From assembly GCF_014639155.1 (NCBI RefSeq), contig NZ_BMFT01000001.1, forward strand, positions 2,356,001-2,420,000: a DNA stretch of 64,000 bases, given 5' to 3'. Positions 17,055 to 27,400 of the stretch are shown in pieces. Position 1 is the first letter of the stretch. Each line of letters opens with the position of its first letter. Both the position numbers and the translations under genes were made by a program. The notes under the pieces are model-generated. The model was given only the letters and a program-made list of their open reading frames with translations, did no database searches and was not told the origin of the DNA. This stretch comes from Paenibacillus segetis (lineage in GTDB: Bacteria > Bacillota > Bacilli > Paenibacillales > Paenibacillaceae).

Positions 17055-18158
17055 TTAATCTTCTTTGCGTAGGCTACCTGGAGGCATACCATAATGCTTT
17101 TTGAACACCCGGTAAAAATAAGCCAAATCATCATACCCCGATAATTGAGCTGCGTGTTTAATAGGCAAACCTTCTTCGACGATAAGCTCCCGAGCTTTCT
17201 CCATCCGCATGCGTACGATAAAATCAGATATGTTCTCCCCTGTTATATTCTTAAAACTTCTGCTTAGGTGTTCTTTACTTACAAAAAAATGACTCGCGAT
17301 GGTCTCTAGAGAGATATCGTCCTGATAATGCTGTTCAATATATAATTTTACTTCCCCAAGATTAAGTCGATTGCGATTCTTCTGCAGTCCTTCAATACGA
17401 TCAATAATATCAGCAAAAACACGGCTAAGCTCAGCTACCGCTTCATTAAAAGAGCTCCATTTTGTTTTATTATCCTCTGATTTAACTTCTTCCTCCATCC
17501 AAATCTGACCTAACTCCATGTCGTGCTCAGAGACAAATTTACTCAACATCAAGAAGAAGTCATGGCTAATCTGAGAAACGGGTTTCGCTCGATCTGAGTC
17601 CTTCGTCATACGTTCCATAAACTCTGCCAGCTTAGCAAATTCATGCGATACCATACTTTTATTCAAAGTTAGTAAGTGGCCGAATATTCTTTGTCGGTAG
17701 GCTAAGTATTCTTCTAATGCAATTCGATCTGTAAAAAAGAACGGTACCTCAGGTAACTCCTCATGTAGTCTATCGATCGCCTGCAAATTTTGGGAACATC
17801 TTAGTAAGGCGTCATTAAGTTCATTCTCATTTATCGGTTTTAATAGGTATTCTACCGCTCGTGAACGTATAGCTTCCTTCAGGTATACAAAATCATCATA
17901 TCCACTCATGACAATAATCTCTTTTTCCGGATATTCAGCACTAATTTGACGTAGGAGTTCCACTCCCTCAATACCTGGCATTCGCATATCAGTAATAACA
18001 ATGTGAGGTTGTAATTCCTCTATAAGTCTGAGCCCTTGTTTACCATCTTCTGCTTCTCCGATAACAGTCATATTCATCTTGTCCCATGCACCAAGTGCTT
18101 GTACAACTTGTCTAGACCAAGGTTCATCATCAATAATTAAAACTTTATAGTTAGGCAT
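17055..18158 (-). CDS. YesN-type response regulator with AraC DNA-binding domain
   Basis: This 367-residue protein has a receiver domain (about 4-120) with the phospho-acceptor Asp in VITDMRMPG and a C-terminal AraC/XylS double HTH (about 265-365). It follows the kinase gene at 18175-19938 by 16 bases and precedes the importer genes. It probably activates the sugar uptake operon when the cognate sugar is sensed. Confidence 0.93.
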   Translation of the reverse strand: MPNYKVLIIDDEPWSRQVVQALGAWDKMNMTVIGEAEDGKQGLRLIEELQPHIVITDMRMPGIEGVELLRQISAEYPEKEIIVMSGYDDFVYLKEAIRSRAVEYLLKPINENELNDALLRCSQNLQAIDRLHEELPEVPFFFTDRIALEEYLAYRQRIFGHLLTLNKSMVSHEFAKLAEFMERMTKDSDRAKPVSQISHDFFLMLSKFVSEHDMELGQIWMEEEVKSEDNKTKWSSFNEAVAELSRVFADIIDRIEGLQKNRNRLNLGEVKLYIEQHYQDDISLETIASHFFVSKEHLSRSFKNITGENISDFIVRMRMEKARELIVEEGLPIKHAAQLSGYDDLAYFYRVFKKHYGMPPGSLRKED

Positions 18159-18174
18159 TCCTGCTTCTCCTTTA

Positions 18175-19938
18175 TTAACCTAATGTAGTTGGTAAAATAG
18201 CAATAATTAGGGTTCCTTCACCATCTTTACTAAAGATCCTCAGACCGAATTTTGGGCCAAATTGAAGCTTCAAGCGTGAGTGTACATTCATCAATCCAAT
18301 CCCATGTGGTCGTGCCAAGGAATGAATATGCTCCATACTCTTGTCTCGATATTCTCCATCTTTTAACCCTTGGCGGAGCTGTCTCTTACGTTCTTCTGAC
18401 ATTCCCACACCTTTGTCTTGAATGATCAGTGCTATCCGATTTCTAACACGTGTCACACGTATGTCAAGAACCCATGTTCCTTCCTGTGGTTGGAGACCAT
18501 GCTCAAATGCATTTTCTATAAGGGGCTGCAACGTAAATTTGGGAAGTCTGACTTGCGACAATTCTGGATCCGAGGATATAGTTATCGAACATCGTCCACT
18601 GAATCTATTTTCTTGAATAAATATATAATTCCTTGTGTGCTTTATCTCATCTTCGAGGGTGACCAACTGATCCAGATCATTGTAACTAATTGAATAACGC
18701 AACAGTTCCCCAATGACATTCGTAATTATATAAATTTCGGGTGCTCCTTTCATCAGAGCCATTCCCCCAATCATATGAAGCGTGTTATTCAAAAAATGAG
18801 GGTTTATTTGGGCTTGTAATGCCATTAACTGAGCACTTTTCACATTGATTTCATGCTGGTATTCCTCTTCAATTAATTCTTTAATACGAAGCATCATATT
18901 GTTATATCCAACCTGAAGAAGTCCAATTTCATCCTGCGATTGGACAGACTTCTGTTCAAAGTTCGAGAAATTTGTCTTGTACATCGTTCTAGCTAATGAA
19001 ATGATGGGACGAGTGATTTGTAAAGATACAAGAATTGATAATACAATAGATAGTGCCCCGAACAAAATACCGGTAAATATCCCTGCCTCTACTGTAGATT
19101 TTGCACTGGCTGTTACCGTAGAGATAGGAATGAATTTCACAATCGTGATTCCCCCTGCTCCAACCCTTTTCATGAAATAGAAACCGTCATTCGTCTTGCG
19201 AAAGTCTAACTCCGAATTTTGATCACTTAACTGAACAAATTGATCTGTTATGACAGTAGCATTGTCGATCCAATCATCCGTCCCAGAAAGAAGCTCTCCT
19301 TCATCATTGAGAAGATATACAGAGCTATCCGATTCGGATAATAGAAGGGTGCTAACTTCGTTCCAGACGTTCTGATTCAGATGGGTAGCAATTCCTCCAA
19401 GGAGCTTACGATCTTCAAATCTATTAATACTATGCAAAACATAAATCTCATGATCCTCTTGTGCGAAATACATATTTATCGGGCCTTGCTCCATCCGGCT
19501 CCATACTCCCTCATTCATTCCCATTCGTGTTGTAATCATCCCTGTATGATTCACGGTGTATGCTTCACCACTAGTAGCAATAGATAAGGTCAAATCATCA
19601 ATCTTTCGGGAGTTTGAAAAAAAGGCTGTCGTCAATGTCTCACGAATTAGATTGTGGAAGCGATATTGAAAACCAACATCTTGATTGCTTTTATCCCTTA
19701 TTCCATCCATTAAATCTTGATTAATTTGCAATGAATAAAATAAGGCATCCATTTGCTCCGTTAACTCGTTCAGATATTGATCAGCCCACAAAATACGCGC
19801 ACGATTTCCTTCTATCAGTTCTTTCTCAACAGATTGCTTTGTGTTACTCGTGGCAATCCAAGTAATGGTGATCACTGGCAATAAAGTGAGACAAATCATG
19901 ATTAGCATCAGTTTTATACGTATACTGGTTCGCTTCAT
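18175..19938 (-). CDS. YesM-type sensor histidine kinase
   Basis: This 587-residue membrane kinase has a first helix (about 8-28), an extracytoplasmic sensor (about 30-285), a second helix (about 290-315), HAMP, the His_kinase motif QINPHFLNNTLHMI with the phospho-His, and an HATPase domain (NAFEHGLQPQ, DKGVGMS, GIGLMNVHSRL). The ATG at 19938 is preceded by AGGGGGAT. It is the first gene of the operon and should pass the signal to the adjacent AraC-type regulator. The ligand is presumably a sugar or its binding protein. Confidence 0.93.
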   Translation of the reverse strand: MKRTSIRIKLMLIMICLTLLPVITITWIATSNTKQSVEKELIEGNRARILWADQYLNELTEQMDALFYSLQINQDLMDGIRDKSNQDVGFQYRFHNLIRETLTTAFFSNSRKIDDLTLSIATSGEAYTVNHTGMITTRMGMNEGVWSRMEQGPINMYFAQEDHEIYVLHSINRFEDRKLLGGIATHLNQNVWNEVSTLLLSESDSSVYLLNDEGELLSGTDDWIDNATVITDQFVQLSDQNSELDFRKTNDGFYFMKRVGAGGITIVKFIPISTVTASAKSTVEAGIFTGILFGALSIVLSILVSLQITRPIISLARTMYKTNFSNFEQKSVQSQDEIGLLQVGYNNMMLRIKELIEEEYQHEINVKSAQLMALQAQINPHFLNNTLHMIGGMALMKGAPEIYIITNVIGELLRYSISYNDLDQLVTLEDEIKHTRNYIFIQENRFSGRCSITISSDPELSQVRLPKFTLQPLIENAFEHGLQPQEGTWVLDIRVTRVRNRIALIIQDKGVGMSEERKRQLRQGLKDGEYRDKSMEHIHSLARPHGIGLMNVHSRLKLQFGPKFGLRIFSKDGEGTLIIAILPTTLG

Positions 19939-20054
19939 TGGATCCCCCTGTCTCTTCTTTCTTATTGTGTTTTCAATTATCATATACTTTATCTAGTCAA
20001 CTCGAAAGTTAATTACTAAATTAGAACGTCAAATTTATTAGGGAACTTTTGATC

Positions 20055-20094
20055 AAAAAAAAGCCATCCCTTCGCACGATCTAAGGAATGGCTT
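20055..20094 (-). terminator. Terminator of the GNAT-fusion/amidohydrolase operon
   Basis: The stem joins AAGCCATCCC and GGAATGGCTT around a loop like that of the terminator at 12027-12070, and a T run follows on the minus strand. Confidence 0.75.
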
Positions 20095-20157
20095 GTTCAC
20101 TTATATTTTATTTTTCCATATTCCATTTACCCTCTAGTGCTGTTCTCCTCGCTCCGC

Positions 20158-21033
20158 TCAAAGCGCCGCAATCCGCTGCTGGATACGCGGAAACAGCCCA
20201 AAGGCATTCTCGTAAAAGACCTTCTCATGGTGCTGCTCAGGCACGAGTCGACGGATGAACTCAGCATACAGGTCAATTGGCGCAAGCGGCCAATCGGTTC
20301 CGAACAGCATTTTCTCGTAATGATCACAGTACACCAGCGCCCGGCGAAAATGATCCATGAAGAGGGGTTCGTTCATGAACCGTTCAAAATGGGGCCCATC
20401 ACCGACAACGAGACCGGATAAATCGGCATATACGTTAGGATTTTTAGCCACCACTTCGGCAGCATCCATCACCCATGGGTCGCCTAGATGGCAGATCATA
20501 AAATTCACGTCTCGCTGCTGATAAGCTAATTCATCTACGGTAAGGGGATGCGAATACTTGAGCAAACCATTCATCGAGTACGTATCCCCGGTATGAATAA
20601 CCACGGGTGTGCCGTACTTAGCAGCCAGCTCATAGACCGGTGTATAGATTTTGTCATAGACGTAGTGATGATAGTATCCAGCATACAGCTTAATTCCTGC
20701 TACCTCAGGAGCTTGCAGCCGTGCTTCGATTCGGTCCAATTCCTCCAATGCATGCTTGCCTATGAGCATGTTCGGATTGATACCAACACATTCCATTAAG
20801 AAAGGCGGAACACGATCTTCCAAGTCAAGTCCCATCGGATTGGGTGAAGTGGAATCGGGAAAAGCTCCCTTTGTCTGCTCCGTGACTCCCATTCCAATTC
20901 CGAGAACGACGTTGTTCTTGTCAAACTCAGCTTTGAGGCCAGTTGCAGTGTAATCGACTTTGGACAGATCCCTAGCTGTTTGATAAAAGCTGTCGATGTC
21001 CGACAGATGAATGTGAATATCAATGATCGGCAT
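20158..21033 (-). CDS. Amidohydrolase (ACMSD/amidohydrolase-2 type metal hydrolase)
   Basis: This 291-residue protein has the amidohydrolase metal ligands: HIH at residues 7-9, VVIHTGD, ICHLGDP and the final Asp in FGTDWP. The layout matches the amidohydrolase-2 family, which hydrolyses or decarboxylates small organic acids and lactones. The ATG at 21033 follows AAAGGAGA and overlaps the end of the GNAT-fusion gene by 14 bases. The two products are therefore likely to act together, perhaps in carbohydrate-derivative metabolism. The substrate is unknown. Confidence 0.86.
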   Translation of the reverse strand: MPIIDIHIHLSDIDSFYQTARDLSKVDYTATGLKAEFDKNNVVLGIGMGVTEQTKGAFPDSTSPNPMGLDLEDRVPPFLMECVGINPNMLIGKHALEELDRIEARLQAPEVAGIKLYAGYYHHYVYDKIYTPVYELAAKYGTPVVIHTGDTYSMNGLLKYSHPLTVDELAYQQRDVNFMICHLGDPWVMDAAEVVAKNPNVYADLSGLVVGDGPHFERFMNEPLFMDHFRRALVYCDHYEKMLFGTDWPLAPIDLYAEFIRRLVPEQHHEKVFYENAFGLFPRIQQRIAAL

Positions 21034-24000
21034 TTGAGGTCTCCTTTTCGTCAGTATGATTTGCAAAGGTAAGCTTAAGAAGGCCACGAACATCCTCTGG
21101 ATTCAGAGCGATCTTCCCCATGATCAGAAATGTCGGCTGTGTCCAAGCAGTTTCTCCATTCAGAAGTGGAAGATGATGATTCACACCGTGCGTGAACACT
21201 TTATTGTTCACATAAACCGAGGCCCGCTGATTGGGATAACTATTCACAATATGCAGCAGGTCCTTACGCGACGTCGCACCAATTCGCATAATCCCCTTGG
21301 AATCAAGATGGGCTTCAACTTTCCCAAGAAGAAACTTGCCTTCCTCAGGGAGATCCATCCATCCTTCGGAAAAGACAGGTGAAGGCTTGAAGTAACTATC
21401 CTCCGTTAGCGAATAATGCGGCAGAGCCAATCCACTTCCATTAGTCACCGAATGCTGCACACATAACACTGGGACGCCGGGGAGCATAAGGTAATGCTGG
21501 TTAATGATAATTCCCCGATTCGATTCTTGCTTCTCTATGGAAGTGGTGATTCGCATTCCTTTCCAAATGTTTCCATGAGCGTCGATCCGCTCCACCCAAG
21601 TAGCGGTTCTTGGTTCCTGCAACCGACTGAATCCCCCCATGCCTGGAATCCCCACACCAAGTCCACCATGCCAAGGATTCCACCAGGAACGTGGAACTGC
21701 TTCTGGATAGGAACTGTCCAGCCATTCTTCTCCTTGGTATTTCAAGGAATGCACGACGCTCCCGAATTCAGGGGCAGCCGCGATTGATAGAGCTCCGTTA
21801 CTCACCGTATACATGGGACCGGCAGGTCCTTCATCCAGCTCACAAGTGACGGTTGTCTCCGTCTGAGGGAACCAGAGAACCGATCGCTCCTGAACACGAT
21901 CCTCACCGCGATAGACAGCCCGGACCTTCCGCCCGGATTCACCAAATCCCGTCGATTCTATCTCGTCAGAAGAGAGCTCAAAGTCCACTGAGCGCAAATC
22001 CTGCTCCCTTAGCAATGCCATTTCGGCGGCCTTTCGCTCCGCTCCACCATCTTTTTGTACATACAATTCCAGACTCCCAACAAGCGGAATCATCTTTCGT
22101 TCGATTAGTTCTGCGTGAAGCTCCCCTGTCGCAAAGAGATTTCCGCCGCCGATCGTTAATTCAAGATGATCATCCAGCACCGGGATCACCGAATTCCGCT
22201 GTTTCCGGGCGTAGGAACGGAATTCTGACCACTTGGTGAAGGTGTTCAAAGCAAACATCGTCGTCTTTGTCCGAACAACTTCTCCAGCGTTTAATAGGCC
22301 AAGATTATGCTCCAGCCCTAGTGGGTATTCCGGACGAAGCAGTTTCAGTGAAGGGTCCCAGCAAATCCCGCATGTGACGTTCTCTTCCTTACAGAACAGC
22401 CAGTTCTCCGTGATCTGAGCGCTGTCCCAATAACTCGGATCGCCTGAGTAAGCATCGCCCATGTCCACGTAATGGCCTTGGTATGGCAAGATAAGCCGCT
22501 TGCCGAAGAAACCAAAATTCGTCTGCACATACATATTCTCTTCCAGCGCTTTGCTACCGGTATTGCAGATCTCGTGATAAAATTCAGCAATTCCGTTTGC
22601 AAACAGCTTGACTACCGTTTTTATCTCCAAGCCTGGAAAGTCTTCCGACTCATAGAGAGCTTCTAGAACCTGACTCTCCCCTTCGAGATAAATCTTCACA
22701 TCTTTGGCCTGCTTCTTGGAGAATTCGTCAGCGAACGGCTTGCCTAGCTTGGGATAGGCCCACCAGAAATTATGACTGGAACCCGGATATTCAATCCACA
22801 TTCCATTATCAATCTTGTTCATATGGAGGGAGTATGCGCCGTTTACAGCGACCCATTGATCCCCAACTTGCCCGCCGAAGCGGCCATGCGTTCCCTTCAT
22901 TAGGACGGACAACTTGCAAGTGAAGGTGACATCCTTCTTTCCAACCGGAGTGGCCTTAACCTCAATATCTCGTGAATAAAGACCGTAAGACCGCAGGGCG
23001 AAGGGTACCTTGACAGAGGCTTTGCTCTTAGCCGGAACCATGATGCGTACTTTAGGATCTACCCATTCCAGGAATTCATCCTCCGGCAAGTTAAAAACGA
23101 ACTCCGCCTCCGAGGCAAAATTGTTCTCCACGTTCAGGTACATTTCGGCTGGAATGCCCGGATACAGCTCCCGAGTTGGCAACGCTATGTTTATCTTAGC
23201 TGGAAATTTGGGAGCGATGCCAATGCGAAACTCTGCCCGCTTACCACCGATGATCCATTTACTCATCACAACGGGATGCGTCTTCTTATCATTCTGCTCT
23301 TCCCGAACCGGATCAAGTTCGAAATCCCCCTCCACAATAATCGTTTCTCTTGGAGCGAGCTTAAGTGCAGCGGACAGGTCAAACCGGATATTTTTGTCGT
23401 TCTGACCTTTGATCTCAATCGCCAGCTCAGACTCCGAGCGATTCTTGATGAGGTAACGAATCTTGTAAGTCGATCCGAACACAAGATCATGTTCGTCAAT
23501 CTCAGTGGAGATTTCATAGTCGGGAGTATCGAGTGCAGTCAACCCGCGGCCAGTCTTCTCGAATTCTGCGCGTAAGGAGAGTCCTCCCTTTTGCCAAGTA
23601 TAATCAAAGAAATCAAAGTCATCATTTCGGCGACCATCCGGCTGGATGGGCAATTCGCGTGTGCTATCTGCGTACCAATCTAGTTCCTCGAAATAAGGAG
23701 CGAGTGCTTCCGTTTGCAGAACTGTTGGAATAAAGTTCATCAGATGGACGTAGTCGTCATTTCGTTCCCAGAAGAATCCACATTTTTTATACATCGGCAC
23801 AGCTTTGGTATTACCTGCCCAAGTAAACAGATCGAGACGTGGCCAGCCCGCTTCAACTGTTTTACGAACAGCGTTCAATATTAGATTACGGCCGACCTTA
23901 TAGCCGTGATAATCAGGGCGTACATTTAATAGCGGTACATATAAAGCTCCTTCGTCATGACGATAATGAGCGAAACTACAGAAACCAATTACCTCTTTAC

Positions 24001-24190
24001 CATCGACCGCGAGAAACACATGAAGATTGGACGAAATCTCCATCTCTCTACGTACACTATCCTCTGTTCTATGATTGGTGCCGCCGCCCCAGCTTTCGTT
24101 ACTGCGATTCCACATCTCAGCGACCGCTCCGGCGAAGGATGGGTCATATTCGATAATGCGAATTTGATTCGCTGTGGTATTTTCTGTCAT
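21020..24190 (-). CDS. 1056-residue GNAT-fusion protein of unknown function
   Basis: Residues about 10-150 form a GNAT acetyltransferase domain (YHGYKVGRNLILNAVRK as acetyl-CoA loop, VPMYKKCGF). Residues about 230-420 look like beta-sandwich (Ig/NEW3-like) repeats. Residues about 440-1040 are rich in beta strands with Trp/Tyr-rich turns (SHNFWWAYPKLG, PRSWWNPWHGG), reminiscent of the galactose-mutarotase superfamily. There is no signal peptide or membrane segment, so it should be cytoplasmic. Its stop overlaps the amidohydrolase start. I do not recognise a characterised homologue. The role may be acetylation linked to binding or isomerising a sugar, but that is inference. AAGGAGATGAG precedes the ATG. 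Confidence 0.8.
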   Translation of the reverse strand: MTENTTANQIRIIEYDPSFAGAVAEMWNRSNESWGGGTNHRTEDSVRREMEISSNLHVFLAVDGKEVIGFCSFAHYRHDEGALYVPLLNVRPDYHGYKVGRNLILNAVRKTVEAGWPRLDLFTWAGNTKAVPMYKKCGFFWERNDDYVHLMNFIPTVLQTEALAPYFEELDWYADSTRELPIQPDGRRNDDFDFFDYTWQKGGLSLRAEFEKTGRGLTALDTPDYEISTEIDEHDLVFGSTYKIRYLIKNRSESELAIEIKGQNDKNIRFDLSAALKLAPRETIIVEGDFELDPVREEQNDKKTHPVVMSKWIIGGKRAEFRIGIAPKFPAKINIALPTRELYPGIPAEMYLNVENNFASEAEFVFNLPEDEFLEWVDPKVRIMVPAKSKASVKVPFALRSYGLYSRDIEVKATPVGKKDVTFTCKLSVLMKGTHGRFGGQVGDQWVAVNGAYSLHMNKIDNGMWIEYPGSSHNFWWAYPKLGKPFADEFSKKQAKDVKIYLEGESQVLEALYESEDFPGLEIKTVVKLFANGIAEFYHEICNTGSKALEENMYVQTNFGFFGKRLILPYQGHYVDMGDAYSGDPSYWDSAQITENWLFCKEENVTCGICWDPSLKLLRPEYPLGLEHNLGLLNAGEVVRTKTTMFALNTFTKWSEFRSYARKQRNSVIPVLDDHLELTIGGGNLFATGELHAELIERKMIPLVGSLELYVQKDGGAERKAAEMALLREQDLRSVDFELSSDEIESTGFGESGRKVRAVYRGEDRVQERSVLWFPQTETTVTCELDEGPAGPMYTVSNGALSIAAAPEFGSVVHSLKYQGEEWLDSSYPEAVPRSWWNPWHGGLGVGIPGMGGFSRLQEPRTATWVERIDAHGNIWKGMRITTSIEKQESNRGIIINQHYLMLPGVPVLCVQHSVTNGSGLALPHYSLTEDSYFKPSPVFSEGWMDLPEEGKFLLGKVEAHLDSKGIMRIGATSRKDLLHIVNSYPNQRASVYVNNKVFTHGVNHHLPLLNGETAWTQPTFLIMGKIALNPEDVRGLLKLTFANHTDEKETSNADH

Positions 24191-24344
24191 GCTCTCATCT
24201 CCTTAACATCGATCTAAATTTATGTATTCGTACAGTGATACCCTATGAGTTATAGCCTTATCATACTATAAACTGGAAGAATTTAAGTATCTACTAAACA
24301 ATTATAAATAAAAACTCCTGCCAAGAAACAAAATTTCCCAATAA

Positions 24345-24380
24345 TAAAAAAGCCAAGATCCAAAAATCAGACCTTGGCTT
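24345..24380 (-). terminator. Terminator of the PL8 lyase gene
   Basis: AAGCCAAGATC and GACCTTGGCTT form an 11-bp stem with a T run following on the minus strand, about 60 bases after the lyase stop. Confidence 0.8.
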
Positions 24381-24439
24381 TCGCTTATGTCATTATTACC
24401 TTTTATCACCTAAAGCAAGTTGTTTCGTTGCGGCGTCCC

Positions 24440-27400
24440 CTATTTTAAAACATCTAACATGCCAAGAATCAAAGTAACTGCTTCGGCTCTAGTTGTAGGA
24501 GCATTAGGATTAAATTTACCACTTCCATTTCCTTTTATTAATCCTGCTTCTGCAGCCACTGCTACATATGGTTTGGCCCAAACTGGAATCTGATCTGCAT
24601 CATCAAATATCAATGTTACATCTTGATTTACTTCTAGGCCGAGTGCGCGAACAATAATAACAACTAATTCGCTTCTGGTGATTTCATGATTCGCACGGAA
24701 TGTACCATTTTCATAACCTGAAATATATCCCGCCTTAGCAAGTGCCTGAATGAATGGTTGTGCCCATGCAGGTGTTTGGTCTTGATCCACAAACCCAAAT
24801 TTTGTATCCGCTTGCTCTAATTTCAGCGCTCTTGCCAGCATTGTCGAAACCTCACCGCGAGTTACAGCGCCATTTGGTCTGAAAGCTCCATCTTCATAGC
24901 CTTTTACAAAACCAAGTTCAACTGCGGTTTCAATGGAAGCCTTAGCCCAATGATTTACGATATCAGACAAAGCAACTTTAGGTGTTCCTGGCCCCACAGG
25001 TTTCACTGGCTCTACTGGTCCAGCTGGTGTTGGCGTTGTTGGCGTTGTTGGCGTTGTTGGCGTTGTTGGTGCTGGATCCGGTGATTGCGTCGATCCGCCA
25101 GCCGTAGAGTTAGCTTCAGTTCTTACAGTTACACTGAGACCATCACTCCAGTTTCCTGCTGTATCGCCAGCTATAACCTCAAAGTTATAACTCGTGTTTG
25201 CTGATAGACCAGTGACCGTATAGCTAGTGATATTACCAGGTAATAGAATTAATTCACTGCTATTCTTGTAAATTTTATAGCTTGTTACACCCGTAGCATC
25301 TGTTGCTTCTCTCCATGAAAGGATTAGACTCGTCTTCCCAACACTTGAAGCTAATAATTGTACTCCTGTCGGCCATGTAGGTGCAGTCTTGTCAACAACT
25401 GCTTCATCTTTATAAGTTGCTGTTAATTTAACGGCTTCACCAGGCATAATAAATGTATACAAATTGGTGTTCGTTGCATCTTGATTTAACGTCAAGTTTG
25501 CTGGAGTTACAGCCCACTTGTCGAACTCTTTATCTACTGGCGTATCCAGCGTTATCGTTACAGTTTCACCTTTCTTAGCGATCTGTTTGTCTGCTGTTGC
25601 GCCTTCCACGGTAATGTTATAGGACTTTCCGAGATCAAATGTTGCACTGAACGTCTTACCGAGAGAACTCGCAGTGTTGACATCAATACTAACTCCGCCT
25701 TCTATTGGTGTAACTTTCATTCCAGTATCTGCAGTTAGCAGTGTCAGGTCCGGTTGGTGGACTTCAATCGTCACTGTGCTTTGTTTTTGCGTTGGATCGG
25801 AGATCGCAATTTTCATTCCACCACCGTCTTCTTCTTTCATGATGACAGCAGCCGCGGATTTAGCACTGATACTCCCCACAGAACCCGCACTCCAGAAATT
25901 CGCAGACGTCATGCCGAGATGCTTGTTACTCACAGCCTGTACTGTTGATGTATTGCTCAGTACTTCTACTGCTGGATGTTCACTATAAGCTTTTGTTTGT
26001 GCCGCCGTCTTACCAGGAAGCAATACATATTCGTAATTTTCTGATTGTGGATTGTTCCCATGTTCAAAGGCGATGCTAGCATAGTTGCGAGTTAGCTGAT
26101 CTTTCGACTGCCCGTTGTTAATGTCATACCACGAGCCTGTTCTCCCTTCACGTATAACACGTAGAGTAGGTGCAGTTGGGAAGTAGTAGCCTACATCTGA
26201 ACTAGAACCTACACTGTTACCCGCCAAATGCGCCCAGTTTACACCATCAATATCTTCCACGTAACCCAATGATGTAGGCAACGGCTCACCGTTAATCATA
26301 AATTCGTTATCACCGCTACTATTCAACTTTCGATTATCAACAATCGTTTCTACCGTTTTAGTTACAACCGATGTTTTACTAATACCTGTACCAAGAGCAA
26401 CCACTTCATCATCGAACATGAACCATGATTTCCTACCACTTAAATCACTTCCAGTTACTTTCATTAATGAGAAATTCATACCGCTTGCGCTATACAAATG
26501 ATCTAATGTTACACCGCCAACATGGCTTTCCGTATTGTAATAGTAAGCCCATTCGCCCGGTATCTTCCCTTCTCCAGAGCCGTCTGTCGTCGTGCCTGGC
26601 AAGCGGAAGCTATTCACCGTAGCCCAAAATCCATCGCGATATTGCAACAAGTCATTGTTATAAATATAGGTCATGCCAAGACCGGTATCCCAACCTTTTA
26701 AGTTTTCTTTATTACCCATTTCAAAGTCAGAGATACGGTCTGAGAACATACTTAGTCCAAAAGCGTAGTCCGGACGATGATGCGTAACCCGGGCCATACC
26801 GTTGAACATGTAACTCTGTGAGAGCTCACCGCGCGCCACAACGGTATCATCATTCATGACGCTCTTCAGTAACATCACGCTATAAATCGGTAAGCCTTTA
26901 TAGTAATCAGCAAAGGTTGTATCCTTGCTCACCCATTCCTTAACCATACTACGAATATTAGCGCTTATTTCTGGTGGTGCCCCCTCTGCTAAACTTGCTA
27001 AGGCTACAATTGTACTACGAGCCGTTCCGGAATCGCTCCTAGAAATCCCTCGTCCGTTAACCATATCCATGTATAGCCCTTTGTAAATAACCGGTTCGAA
27101 CGTATCAGTTACCCACTTGTAAATGTTAGCTACACGTGGGTCAGTCACTGCCCAAGGTGAATTGTTGAGCAAATAAGTGATGTCCGCCGTGCGGCTGAGC
27201 CAGACTGCTCCATAACCAGCAGTGTATGCGATATTCGCATGCTGAACCAGTGATCCATCTTCATATACGCCATCACCACTATTGACATAGTTGAATTCTG
27301 AGCCAATCGAATCCCGTCCTTGCGTGATCTTAGCACTATTCTTTCCAATAACACCGCGCAAAGTTACAACATGCGCTTTGTCCAGCAAATTACCGCCGGT

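Noticed and set aside
25032-25067. Short tandem repeats considered as a CRISPR-like array
   Set aside because: The 9-base units have no spacers and encode a Thr/Pro linker inside the lyase gene.
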